Assembly (NCBI GenBank): GCA_029449235.1
Contig: JANATG010000018.1
Span: 930,001-994,000 of the forward strand
Direction: 5' to 3'
Origin: Linnemannia schmuckeri
Lineage: Eukaryota > Mortierellomycota > Mortierellomycetes > Mortierellales > Mortierellaceae
DNA length: 64,000 nt
Shown: piece after piece, positions 23,609 to 35,689 of the stretch
How positions within the stretch are numbered: position 1 is the first letter of the stretch
Layout of the letters: every line of letters begins with the position of its first letter
Translations under genes and position numbers: made by a program
Notes under the pieces: generated by a model
What the model was told of the DNA's origin: nothing
Seen by the model: only the letters and a program-made list of their open reading frames with translations
The model's database searches: none

Positions 23609-24674
23609 AATCTTATCCTTTTTCCTTTTTCCTTTCCTTTCGCTTTGTATTGGACGACGGATGAGATACCCCCCCCCCGTTCACGGACAGGACAGGATAT
23701 GACAGAACAGGAGACGACGCACCAAATATATTCAGAAAAAAAGGGAGGGAAAATAGACAAAAAATGAAGGAATGGCGCACATGACAATCTAGGAGTACTC
23801 TTCTCTCACTTCTTTCTTTATCATAAAAGTTTACAAAAAAAGACTTGATAAGTGGACACGATAGAAAAGGAGACGTTCTTTGCTGTAATCTTGTTGTATG
23901 TTGGGTTTGTTTGTCGCTTGTTGTGTGAAAAAACGCCGCGTGTGTGATGAACAGCCATCACCCACCCGCCCGCTGCCAGTTGTACTAGCACTTCTCAATC
24001 TAAGCGAAATTCATGCAAAAGTTGCCGGAATAAATCCCCGTGAGCTCTTGATGTTCATGAACTAAAAAGGCGTTCTTTCTCGACTCCTGACATCGCGCTC
24101 ATTTCGGGAGCGAAAAAGAAAAATGAGCGGGAAAAAAAAAAAAAAAAAAAAAAAAAGGAGCTGTCCAGTCAGAACAAGCTCTCCTATTTCCATTCCCATT
24201 TCCTTGTCTCTCCAGCGGGTTTTCCTTAGCAGTGATTTTTATTTTGCAACTACCGCAAGTTTTTTTTTTTTTCTTTTTCTTTCCTTTCGTTCGTTCGTTC
24301 ATTCGATCGTTCGTTTTTTTTTTTTGGGGGGGGGGGAGTTAATGATAAAATATATGGTACAGATACTATGGGGATATGCTACAAAACAAGAGGTAGAAGA
24401 CAAAGAACTTCCAAGAAAAAATGAACGAAAAAGAAAAAGAAAAAAGTAAGATACTAGATTTTTTTGGGTGAGGGGAGAGAAGAGTAAAGAACACGATATC
24501 AATGTTGTTCGAGCATAACTTTTTTTGTGCGCTGGAAAGCATTTTGTCGTTTTACAATTTTTTTGGTGGGTGGATGTGATGCTGGAGTTACAAGGCAATA
24601 GTTGTGTACTTGGTTGCCAATATTTTGTTGTTGAGAGGAGAAGAAACTGGATGAGGAAAGAATGAAAGGAAAGG
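23609..24674. other. Convergent intergenic YIF1 / RING gene
   Basis: About 1.07 kb of 3' flanks. It contains a poly(A) run at 24132..24156, a (TTCG)n-like stretch near 24288-24312, a T-run followed by a G9 run near 24315-24338, and a C8 run near 23671. Small frames here are homopolymer artefacts. Confidence 0.55.
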
Positions 24675-27600
24675 TTAGTCACTAGCAGCGCCGACGGGGC
24701 GAGAGGATCCGCCTCCGACGTGGAACTCCAACTCTTGCAATCGAGTCCTGGCCGTCGGCTGTCGACACATCGGACAGTGTCTCGCAACATTCAGCGCCAT
24801 ATGGATGCACGCCCGACAAAACGCGTGCCCGCACCGTAACATCGTCGGAACATTCATCGTCTCCATGCAGATACTACACTTGAGATGCTGTGACATCCAA
24901 CTCCCACCAGCGTTCGATTCCATTGAGGCCGATTGTCGTCGTTGTGCTGTCGTTGATGTCGCCGTCATTATTGCTACCTTTGTCGCTTCTGTCAAGTGGT
25001 TCTGATTCTGGTTCTGGTTTTGGATCCAACCTTGACTGCTGGCGGGGGTCGAGTCTCTGATCAAGAAGTTTTCGCGCTGCTCACTTCCTTCCCTGTGTAT
25101 ACGTCGACGTTGTGAGGACGAGTCGGGTGAGAATGAGGGGGCGCGTCGGGAGGATGGTCGTGCTGAAGAAGAAGAGTAGGAAGAAGGGGGTGCAGGATCA
25201 CGCAGAATGAGACGGACAGGAGAGGGATGGCAGACAACGGGGTTATATCTATGCTGCCCACGGGTAAGGGGGGTGGTGCTCCTACGGGATGTGGTCGGGA
25301 AGGTAATCGGTTGAGCTTCATATGATGGTGACCGCATGTTGAAAGACGGTGGCGAACGTGCTGGGAACGATCCTTGGCGTACTGTTCGTGGCGGCGGCTG
25401 AGGTGTGGTGCGTCTTGATACAACTCTGCCAGATGTGCTGTCCCGACGCAGACTGAGAATATAGCTGACCTCCTCGTCCACCTGCCTTTCATTCAATCCG
25501 TCTTCTTCTGCCTCCTGGGAGCCTTGAACGTCTTCCTCTTCACTGTCACTCTCGATCTCTGCATAGTCGATCGCTGGCAAGTGGTCGTCAACGTCTACTA
25601 CGTCCTCAATTTGGGGACGCTGATGGCCCTCCAACTCGAGTCGATTTTCTGCTGGCAAGATGAGCTGAATAGGGCCGCGAGACCAAGGGTGGTGGGGGTC
25701 CAGTTGCACCTCTCTGACCTCACTGTCAATGCGCACTGTATCACGCCCATAAAAGTCGTCATCGTCGTCATTGTCGTCTGGGATTTCTAGAATGTCGATT
25801 GAATTGTTAGACGACCGATTGGTGGGCCGAGTTTGGCTCCTCTCCACCGATTGTGACGATCTCGAAACAAGGCGCTGCAGGGTGGGCAGCTGGAAAGAGT
25901 GCTGGGGAGTCAGACCTGGGACTCGGGGGAGACTGTCACCTCGCGGGTAGCTGCCAATTCGAGGTTGAGGTGTCAGGTCAATGATCTCAATGACCTCTTC
26001 GTTGTCGGGGTCATCGTCAATAGAATGAACCGTGGGGGCGGCCTGAGAAGCATTTGACTGCGGCTCTGTCGAGGTGCTTCTCGAAAGGTTTTGTCTGGGC
26101 GAAGTGGCGGGCTCTGCTTGTCGTTCGATCGATGACGCTCGAACTTGGACGGTGGATCCGTTCGCGACGGCACGAAGTCTCCTTGGAGTAATGGTGGCAT
26201 CCGATTCAGCTGAACGAGCGGGGGACAGCTCTCGGTTTTCAGAATCGTCCTCAACATACAACGAACGAGGAAGGTTGGAATCATCTTGTCCTGAGACGCT
26301 GGTGTCATAGGTGAAACTGGTGTTGTAATCAGCTTGATTGGAGTTCCCGTCACTATCAACATCACCATCGGCGTCGCCATCGTCGTCAATAACAATTGGA
26401 CCGTTTTGGCGCCGTGCATCCGTGACTGGGGAGTCATTGTCAGAATCTTCATCCACATTATATACCCTTGGTCGTTTTAAGTGGTGGTCGTACTCCTCAG
26501 ATCCTTGAGCCACAACTGGCGACACAGAAGCGGCAGGTACGGATGAAGACGGTGTCGAGACTGATACAACTGAACGACTTGGCGAAGCCGAATGGCGACC
26601 TGGGGTACTTGTGCCCGACATGATAGGTGTGACAAGGTCGTCGGATAACCTGCGCTTTCGCTCTCGTCCGTTGCGGGTACTGGAGGTGTGAGCGGTTGAA
26701 TCGGCTGGTGCGTGAGGTGTAGTGGAAATCTGGTCACCCACGTGGTTGGCCTTGATGCGCTTCAGGTGACGATCCTGCTCAACAATAGGGTCTGCTTTAA
26801 CCACAACTTCCACAATGCTTGAGGGCATCGACGACGATGACGAGGTCGAGGATGAAACAATGGCGACGTTTAAGGAGGACGACAAGGCGGTGTGACTTTG
26901 CAAAGTCGATTCCGACACGACGGCTGTGGTCGAGTCGCTGAGGTTCTTGCGTTTCCTACCACTCTCAGCGGTGGCAAAATCCTTGTAATGGGCCGAGTCC
27001 ACGACGAGGAGATCTAATGTGGTTGTGTGAGGGATGGAAAAGGGAGAGGGAAAGAGGAGAAAGGGAAAGAAAAGTGGATTTGGGAGAGAGGAGTATTTAT
27101 TAGAAAACATGCTTTGTTTTGCGAGAAAAGAGAAGAGGGGCTATCGTCCTTTTTTTGCAGCAAGTGTTGACAATTGCGAGTATGGACATTAGCAATCAAT
27201 CGCAGGTGGTGCGAGATGGACTTGCAGGCCTGCTGAGAGGAGAGAGAAAGAGAGACAAGACGAGAGCACTCGCTGTATTGTTCGTTCGTTCATCGCCTTT
27301 TTTTTTCTTTGTTTGTGTTGCGGGTGTGCGCTCGTGCTCGCGGCGTCCAAGAGGTATAAATGGAGTCGAGGCCGACCGTCATTTGATGCGCAACGTCCGA
27401 TACGCTAGGATATCATTGGCGAAGGAGCTCCCATCGCCTCGTCTGTCTTTCCCTCCCCTTTGCTCTTTTTGTTTTTGTTGCCGTATGTTAGCTTTATTGT
27501 TGTGACGAAGAATCAAGCCAAGCCAAGGACGATAGCGACTGTGATTGACAAACATGACAAAAGCAACAATAGTATGAACAAATTGAATAATAATAATAAA

Positions 27601-28212
27601 AAAAAAATGAAAAATAATATCGCAATGAAAAATAGAGAAGAAAAGAAGGGCACGATGAGCACACGGAGCCATTAAAGAAACAAAAAACTTTTTTTTTACT
27701 TCATATATATATTGAAGTATATAATTACCCTTATGGAGGACGCCATCCTGTTGTGAAGAAGTGTCAATGGCTGAAGAGAAGGAGGGCGACGGCGACAAAG
27801 ACGACATGGCTGTCTTTGTGCTGTGAGGTACTACTCTGTTATTGCCAGTGGCAACAGCATGGTGGTGAACACCATTGTTGCTGTTATTACAACGATGGCG
27901 ATGTCGATCGCTGTCCTTGTCCATTTCCATGTCCGTGTCCGTGTTCGTATCCGTGGTCCAGTTCTTGCTCCTGTCCTCAATCGATTTTGCAATGTTGTTA
28001 TTGTTGCTGTTGTGCTCTATGTGGTTGCTGTTGTAATGCTCCACGGTAATGGTGTTGTTGTGGTCGTTGTCGGCTGTGGTGGGAGCGGCAGACGAGAGCG
28101 CAGCAACTGAAGCAGCAGCAGCAGCAGCAGAGGCAGTGGTGGCCAAGGACTCCATCCCCAGCACGTGTGAGAGTGCGCCTCGATCGAGGGAAGGGGAGCG
28201 GGGGGAGGCCAT
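24675..28212 (-). CDS. Large RING-finger protein with several SUMO-interacting-like motifs
   Basis: Probably a nuclear E3 ubiquitin ligase. Exons 28212..27729 and 27013..24675 flank a 715-nt intron and give 940 aa. Nearly all of it is low-complexity, disordered Ser/Thr/Asp/Arg-rich sequence. The last 67 residues hold a C3HC4 RING: C874-x2-C-x11-C-x-H-x2-C-x2-C-x10-C-x2-C911. Within the disordered part are four hydrophobic cores followed by acids, the pattern of SUMO-interacting motifs: IVIDDD (about 368), VIEIIDLT (502-509), IDILEIPDD (567-575) and VVDVDD (633-638). RING plus multiple SIMs is the architecture of SUMO-targeted ubiquitin ligases (Slx5, Rfp1, RNF4). That role is inferred; no full-length homologue was recognised. 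The first exon is less certain. Confidence 0.8.
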
Positions 28213-30031
28213 GGCACTTGGTGATTGGAGGAAGCAGGAGGATAGAAGAAAAAAGACTCTGGGAAATGAGCGGGGGGGGAGGAGGGGGGAAGGTGGAGAA
28301 AGGAAAGGAAGGAAAGGAAGGAAAGGAGAAGAAAGAGGGTTGAAGGGGAAAGAGAAAGAAAAAGAAAGGGAAAAAAAGGAGGAGAAAAGACACGCACACC
28401 GAGGGGAGAGGAAGAAAAAAGAATGGACGAGTGGACTGCATGTGGAATAGAAAAATAACGAAAAAATTACCGCCAGAACTACAACAGGCCTGTTCATGTC
28501 AACAGACTCTGTGTTCCAGTCTATTGGTATTCATATTCGCATTCGCACTCACACTTACAACTCTTTTTGTTTGTTTTCTCTTTTTCACGACTGGTCACCA
28601 TGGATCAAGAAAAAGAGCAACACTCGCCTTCTTGACTTCACGCAAGGAGAAAACATATCGACAGGAAAGAAAAGGGCTAAAAACACACCCTAATGCTTTC
28701 CTCGTTCCATTCATGCGGGAGTAAGGGTCAGAATCCCCCTGTTTGTGTCTCCAAATATACATACGGATCCACACCGCCCTTTCGTGTCGTACTGCAGTAG
28801 CATGTTTTCCTGTCCACTTTTACCATATTGCCATATCCCCTTTTCATCCCTTTCATGGCCTTCCTTTCTCCTTTCCAGCCTCCCTGTCATCTTAAGATGT
28901 GAGAGTCAACCTGTCTTGTTGGTGTGAGCGTGGGTGAGAGCGTGCACACTCTCCTTGTTCCTGTACGGTCGATCCCATTGCTGAGTTTTTTTTTTCTTGT
29001 GATGTGTTTTTTTTTTGTTTCTGTATTGTCTGTTTCCTTGTTTGTCGTAAGTATCCGTCCTGGGAGCCAGCTGTGCAAAGCAAAAGTAAGAAGAAACAGA
29101 AAGCTTGTTTTTCAATGTAAACTTTTGGTGGCAAATGTTACCTCACCACAATTTTGACCCCTAAAAAAGAACCCTTTTTTGCCACCTCTTTTTTTTTATT
29201 TTCTCGATCGTCTTCATTTTGTTGAGGTCATGCTGCTCACTCCTTGCTCACCACCTCACTAACTCACACCACCCAGCCCTCCAAACCAACCAAGCCAAAC
29301 CATTGTTAGTCCGTGTGTGGTCTGTTCTGTGAAGTCGACGACGACGTTGGACACCAGCGTCATTCCGTGACTGTTCCTGCACCTCCTCGTGCACCCAGGT
29401 CGTTTGCTCTTTAAGACTGTCGTCTCCTTCCTTTATTCTCCCATCAACTTCTTCATCAACTCCTTTCCCATTGTCCTTTGTTCCTTTCCTTTTTTTCCTT
29501 TTTTTCCTTTTGTCGACGGTATGTTCTCTTCTTTGTTGCATTTGTCTATCTCATTCATTCAAAACTCGTACGTTGCAAAAAACATGAAGCGGAAATAAAG
29601 AATGAACTCTTTACTGACAAATATCCTTTCTCTGCGTTTTTTGTCTTGGCTGCTCTCTCTATCTCTTTCTGCTGGATGCGAACTGTCTCCTTCGTCATCG
29701 CCACCATCCACCTCCGTCTTTACTCATATCATATCATTGTGTGCTCCTTTGTGTGTTTCGAATGTAACCCATTTGGATTTGGGCGTTGTTGCTGCTGAAC
29801 AAACCGCCTTACAATATCCCATTCCTGCCCTTTTACTGCCCTCGTCCTTTTCTTCGTTTCCAAACTCAGCCCTTTCTTCTCTTTTCTTTTCGTTTTCTTT
29901 TTGTTCTTGTTCGTTATTCCTTCTCACACACACTCTCGCTCTTCGCCTCTCAGCTAGGAAACAGTTTTTCTACCCCACCCGCACCAAAAAAAAAAAAAAA
30001 TCACTTTCAACGCGCCACTTATAAAAACATT
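28213..30031. promoter_or_regulatory. Divergent intergenic RING gene / subtilisin
   Basis: About 1.8 kb. Next to the RING gene (28220-28430) the plus strand is almost pure GA. Next to the protease (29400-29985) it is CT-rich, ending in an A15 run at 29986..30000, about 31 nt before the protease ATG. A long pyrimidine leader and poly(A) just before the start may influence translation, but this is inference. No coding segment is supported. Confidence 0.5.
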
Positions 30032-32151
30032 ATGCTGTTCAAACTCTCCGCTGTTGCCCTCTTCGTCGCATCGACTGCGGTGGCATTCCCTTCCTGGGGC
30101 AATTCTGACAACTTGGCCCCCGTCATTTCCTCATCCAACGCCGATGTCGTCCCCGACTCGTACATCGTCGTCTTCAAGGATGGCGTTCGTGCCAACGACC
30201 ACTCTGCCTGGGCTGCTAACCTTCACAAGCGTGACTTGACCGCCAACGGTATCTGGGACAACATCGCCAGTGGTGTCAAGCATGTTTATGACATGGGTTC
30301 CTTCCAAGGCCTTGCCGGTCGCTTCCGTCCCGATGTCCTTGACGAGATTCGCAAGCACCCCGACGTAAGTAACTTGTAGTGAGCTTGGTCTACTTCATGT
30401 CGTATTGTATGCTCTATATGTGTATGCGTGAAACCAAGAGCCAAGTTCTGTATGTAGGGCAAGACGGTATCTTGGGGGCAGGATGGCATCTTTAGTTCAG
30501 GATGACAGGTCCCTTCAGTTGAGTCTCGTGGTAGCTCGTGGATAGTATTATTGCTCAAGGAAGGAAAATGACGCAACACCTTTCCCCATCGCCCGTTCTC
30601 TTTCCACTTTCACTTTTGTACGCCCCTGAGTCGTTTTCTGTCTTGGTGCTTTGCCATTTTTTCAATCGTTTATTACTTTAATCATGCCCATGCCAAGAAG
30701 ATGATCTATTGTGAACGACAAACATCAATCATCAGTCATCACCATTAATTATCAAATTGGAAGGTCTAGTAGCTGAGGCCAAGAAGGGCAACAGCACTGA
30801 GGCCCCAGCTTCATCTGGTGATGGCCGAGGGGAGGAAGTGACGAGAGAAACGAAGAGAAAAAGTGTTATGACCAGAGATGACGCAAGGGAAAGGGGATCT
30901 TCGTCAAGGGCGGCCAGGTGTATGTCTTCTTTTTTGTCAGTTCAGGACCATTTATGGTTGCGCAGAAAAAAAAACATGCAGGCAAACATAGTTATAATTA
31001 ATTTTATTTATGCGGGACAGGAGGACATGCGGGACACATCTAAACCCGTGATCATATTCCCCTTGAGACTAGTCTTACACCAACCAAGCAGCCAACCAAC
31101 CTAACCATCACCATCGCCTTAGTCTCCCTGCTAACCCATCTTTTCTTTCTCACGCAAATTTGACGCATCTTAGGTCGACTACATTGAACGCGACCAGCTC
31201 GTCTATGCTTCTGACATCAAGATCCAGAACCGCGCCCCTTGGGGTCTCGCCCGTATCTCGCACCGCAAAGGATTGACCCTCGGCACCTTCAACAAGTACG
31301 AGCACAACCCCAACGGAGGCGAAGGCGTCACCGTCTTTGTCATCGACACCGGTGTCAACACTGAACACGCCGAATTCGAGGGCAGAGCCAAGTGGGGCAA
31401 GACCGTCCCCGCCAACGACCCCGATGCAGATGACAACGGCCACGGCACTCACTGCGCCGGAACCATTGCTAGCAGAGCCTACGGTGTCTCCAAGAAGGCC
31501 AACATTGTCGCCGTCAAGGTCTTGCGCTCTAACGGATCCGGCACCATGGCCGACGTTATTGGAGGCGTCGACTATGCCATCAAGCAGCACAAGGCCCTTT
31601 CCGAGAAGCAGGGCAAGAAGTACAAGGGTTCCGTCGCCAACATGTCCCTCGGAGGCGGCAAGTCCCGTGCCTTGGACGACAACGTTGCCGGAGCTGTCGC
31701 TGCTGGTCTCCACTTTGCTGTCGCTGCCGGTAACGACAACCGTGATGCCTGCGACTACTCTCCTGCCGGCGTTGCTGCCGCCGTTACTGTCGGTGCCTCC
31801 TCCTTGGATGACTCGCGTGCCTACTTCTCCAACGTCGGAAAGTGCGTTGATATTTTTGGACCTGGAAAGGACATCGAGTCGACCTGGATTGGCTCCAAGA
31901 CTGCCAAGCGCACTATCTCTGGAACGTCGATGGCTTCCCCTCACGTTGCTGGTTTGATTGCCTACTACTTGTCATTGGCCCCCGCTTCGGAGTCATCCTT
32001 CCACTCTGGTGCCTACACCCCCGACGAGATGAAGAAGTTGCTCATTTCCCACGGTACCCGTGACGTCTTGACCGACATCAAGGGCGATACTCCCAACATC
32101 TTGATCTACAACAATGCCGCTGAGGACAAGGAGAAGTTCTGGGCTTGGTAA
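30032..32151 (+). CDS. Secreted subtilisin-like serine protease (S8, proteinase K type) with I9 propeptide
   Basis: An extracellular or vacuolar endoprotease. Exons 30032..30364 and 31174..32151 flank an 809-nt intron and give 436 aa. Residues 1-19 (MLFKLSAVALFVASTAVAF) are a signal peptide. The inhibitor-I9 prodomain follows, with SYIVVFKDGV and a terminal YIERDQLV. The mature enzyme starts near APWGLARIS. The catalytic triad is complete: Asp169 in VIDTGVN, His201 in GHGTHCAGT, and Ser363 in SGTSMASPHVAG. The oxyanion Asn lies in AAGNDN. Length and order match fungal proteinase K/cerevisin relatives. Codons are strongly biased to C-ending forms, suggesting high expression. No C-terminal extra domain is present. 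Confidence 0.95.
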
Positions 32152-32400
32152 ACACGCCAAAGGTCAATTTCTGGTTCGTCACCGTGCATCCTATTATGCA
32201 CAGCAAGATATTTTTCAAGACCCCGACAAGTCGACCAGCTCGACCCCTACCTCCTCCTCCCTTCCCTCTCTGATACATAGTTCCACCAAATAACGACCAA
32301 AGCGAGCTCTTCTTTTTTCTTTCCTTACTATTACCCTCTCCTGGCTGAGAAAACAGAACAACGAACAAATAACAATAAACAAACAGGAAACTTATTTTTC

Positions 32401-32423
32401 TTTTTTTTTTTTTTTTTTTTTTT
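32401..32423. repeat. Poly(T) tract between convergent subtilisin and hydroxy-acid oxidase genes
   Basis: About 23 T on the plus strand, in the 3' flank of both genes. In the sense of the minus-strand oxidase it is a poly(A) run about 100 nt past its stop. Confidence 0.9.
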
Positions 32424-32527
32424 ATTTGAAGTTGTTATTGACAATTATTTGCGACTCTTTCAACTCGAGAGAATAACATTATAGGATAAAAAGGGCTGTT
32501 GAGAATGTTTTGTTTTCTTCCTCTTCT

Positions 32528-33883
32528 TCACAATCTGGAGCGGGCGGTGGTGCCATGCTGGACATGGTCGCGGTTGATATCTGCAATCTTGCAGCAGCCC
32601 GCCAGGGCCATGGCCAGTTCAAACTCTTGCTGGATCAAAGTCAATGCCAACGACACACCCTCTTCACCCTATTTTTTTTTTTCAAAACATATATAAATAA
32701 TCTGGTCAGGTTTCTGAAACGAACAAGATAGCCAACAAACACGAGGGGTCAATGAACAAAAAGGAAACCTACATCGTGAGCAAGTCCCCAGAGGATGGGT
32801 CGACCCAAGAAGACGGCCTTGGCGCCGAGGGCGAGGGCCTTGAGGACATCAGTGCCCTTGCGGACACCTCCATCAATATAGACCTCCACATCCCTACCCT
32901 TGACAGCATCCAAAACCTCAGGCAATGCATCAATCGTCGCCAAAACTCCGTCCAATTGACGACCACCATGGTTACTAACCAAAATACCCTCAACACCCGT
33001 ATCGGCCGCAAGCTTGGCATCCTCAGCAGTCAAGACTCCCTTAACAACGACAGGCAACTTGGTGATCGAGCGGACCCAGGCGATATCGCTCCAGTTCAAG
33101 GTAGGATCGATCTGGGAGACCACATAGGCGGCCAAGCTCGATTCCTGACGGACGACCTTCTTTGTAGCTCCTGTCTTCTTGTCATAATTAAAGACATTAG
33201 CGTTCTGGTTGGAGGAGGAGGAGGAGTCTTTTTCATCCTCGTGGTCGAGGATGGTGGCCATGGTGACCTTGGAATCCTTGTTCTCAAAGTTGGCCATCGA
33301 CATGTGTCCCGGCAGCTTGAAGACGTTCCTGACATCTGCAAGACGGCGGCCCAAGAAGGGAGTGTCGACCGTAATCACCAACGCTAATAGTAGTAAAGAA
33401 TGAAGATGAGTAGTAGCAGAGTGTTAGTTGCCTGCAATAGTCCTTGTGGAGAAGAATCACAAAAAAATATTTAGCAGTTACATAATAAAGGAGGTACGCC
33501 ACAACCATGAACCAATGATCAAATAGAGAAAAAGAGCAAGAAAAAAAAAAGAAGGTTGATGTTTAAGAGAACCTGTCATCGATCGATCAGGGCCCGAACC
33601 GCCCGAAAGTCCATTCTTTGTTGATATATTTTTTCTTTTTTGCCAAGTTCCATTTGACCTTATTCATCCATTGACTGCGTCAGTACTGCTATTGTCAAAT
33701 GCCCCGGTTATTTCCTTCCTTCCTTCCTGCCTGCCTGCTTACCTCCTCCAACCCATTCAACCATCATCATCCACTGTCGGAGGAATTTGTGAAGAATGAG
33801 TAGTAGGTTGTTGATCCCTTGACACTTTAAGCCATATAAACACGAGGATGACAATCACAACCATATCCTTCATCGACATCCTC

Positions 33884-33917
<34 letters not shown>

Positions 33918-35165
33918 CCAGAAGTAAAAGAACACGAATTGTCATCCCAAATACCCCGAATAAAGAAGAGTAAAAAAACATTTTACAAACAACCTCAATA
34001 CGGCTGTCGCCTGACTGTCCATCTCCAAAATCATGATCTCTCTTACTGTACCTTTATAACCAGCCTTCTCGACCCGACGGATCAACTGCTCAGTTACGGC
34101 ACGGTCCTTGTAGACGTAGAGCTGGAACCAGAAGAGAGGCAAGCCGCCTGACGCCGACTGATCCACAGGAATCTCCCGACCCGCCGCGATCGTGTCCTCA
34201 GCCGACGTTGTTGACCACGACGACAAGATCATGCATTTCTTGGCCTTTGCTGCAGCTGAATTTTAAAAAATGAAAATTTTAAAGAGAGAAGAGAGAGGGT
34301 AAGAAAGACAATCGGAAAACGTTAATGCACATCGAGGAACTATTAGTCACTGGCACTGTTGGTTTTTCTTGGTACATGTTTTAGATGCACACGACAGAGC
34401 ACATTGGTTGTTTTAGATGTACACGGCAGGGCAACATTGATTGTATGATAGTAAAGAAGTGAACCACAAAGAGATGCATGAACAACAACCCAACAAAAAC
34501 GTAACGACATCAATTTGGACCCTTCGCCCCCTCCCTCACTATCATTTCTCATCCGTTTCCTGGTCAGATGGCAGTAAAAAGATACGAGGAGAAATATCCT
34601 CAGACTTTGGTTTCAACTTCTTACGGCAAAAACGAAGACACTGGTCTTTTCAATATTGAAGGGGGGAAAGAAAAACTTACCACGGGCAGTGGCCTTCTCA
34701 CCGGCATCGTTGGCAAGACGCTGCATGGCAGTGGGGGCAATGCAGATCGGACTTGCGACAGTGTGTCCCAAAAGGGTGGTTGTAGTATCAACTTTGGACA
34801 CATCCCTCAAGATCCTTGGGCGAAGACGAAGTCTACCCGCAACCAACATTTAAATTGTTATTAAAGGAGGTCAGAAAGAATGGATTGTAATTGGCACAAT
34901 CGGTACTAGGCATGGAAATATGTAGCTGTTGTTGGTGTTTCCAGGGTGCATAGTGTGCGTACATGCACAATTGAGAAGGGGTTCTTAACGGGTATTTATG
35001 TACTTATTGACATTACCTGTTGTAGGCGTCCTGGTTGTCCTTGAGGGTCTGCATGTCGTTGGCTCCACTACGGTAGTAGTCTAGGGCATTGAGGGCCATG
35101 GTGGTGTGAGCATTGTGCTCGAGGTCGGCGATGGAGATGGGGACCAGCTGAGGAAGGCGCGACAT
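32528..35165 (-). CDS. Peroxisomal FMN-dependent (S)-2-hydroxy-acid oxidase
   Basis: Oxidises short 2-hydroxy acids such as glycolate or L-lactate using FMN, producing H2O2. Exons 35165..35017, 34832..34681, 34255..34052, 33383..32773 and 32668..32528 give 418 aa. Signatures: the N-terminal DYYRSGANDMQTLKDN, PICIAPTAMQRLAND, FWFQLYVYKDR, VITVDTPFLGRR, WVRSITKLPVVVKGVL, the catalytic-His loop SNHGGRQLDG and the FMN-phosphate loop IDGGVRKGTDVLKALALGA. It ends in Ser-Arg-Leu, a PTS1 variant, so peroxisomal location is likely. It is longer than the usual about 370 aa because of a Ser/Asp/Asn-rich insertion of about 50 residues after PGHMSMANF. No cytochrome b5 domain is present, so it is not a flavocytochrome b2. 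Exact substrate is not determinable. Confidence 0.93.
33885..33916. repeat. Poly(A) tract, poly(T) in gene sense, in oxidase intron 3
   Basis: About 32 A on the plus strand. It lies inside the long intron 34051..33384 of the minus-strand oxidase gene. Confidence 0.9.
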
Positions 35166-35689
35166 TGTGTTCTTGCTTTTTTAAACGAGGAAGAGGAGTT
35201 TGGGGAAGGGAGGTATGAATGAGAAGGAGAGTGGAGAGGTTGAGATGAGGAGAGTGAAGACCAAAAGCACAAAAAGGGGAAGGAGAAGAAGAGAAAAAAA
35301 AATAAAGCTTTTATGAAGAAACGGGTCTTGTCAAGCGTCAAGGAAGCGGGTTGGACAACGACTAACCCTTTTTTGAAACCAAGTCAAAGGGGCGGAGGAG
35401 GACGATCGAGTCCAGCAACAAGATAAGTCCAAGTCACGGGGACACGGAAAGCTTGAGCCAGCAACTTGCCCCGACTTGGACTGCCGTTTTCACCCATTCC
35501 TGGAATGGAGAGAGGCTGAATGAGATCAACACTCCAACCCATGCCGGTTTCACGGATCAACCCATTTCTTCCTCATTCACACTCACTTCTTCTTATCCTT
35601 CACCATCACCTTTGACACTAGTCATTCAAAAACAGCGCACACCTAACAACAACAACAAAAACACATACGCATACAAAAACACAACTACA
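35166..35689. promoter_or_regulatory. Divergent promoter hydroxy-acid oxidase / COX19
   Basis: About 520 bp between two divergent starts. Both leaders are pyrimidine-rich in their own sense. No specific site is claimed. Confidence 0.45.

Noticed and set aside
28017..28450. Several Pro/Leu/Ser- or Glu/Arg-rich frames on both strands
   Set aside because: They arise from GA/CT-biased leader DNA and from the wrong frames of RING exon 1.
31150..31944. 264-aa open frame on the minus strand opposite the subtilisin exon
   Set aside because: It is a shadow of the strongly C-biased codons of the protease. It has a Gly/Val/Asp composition and no domain.
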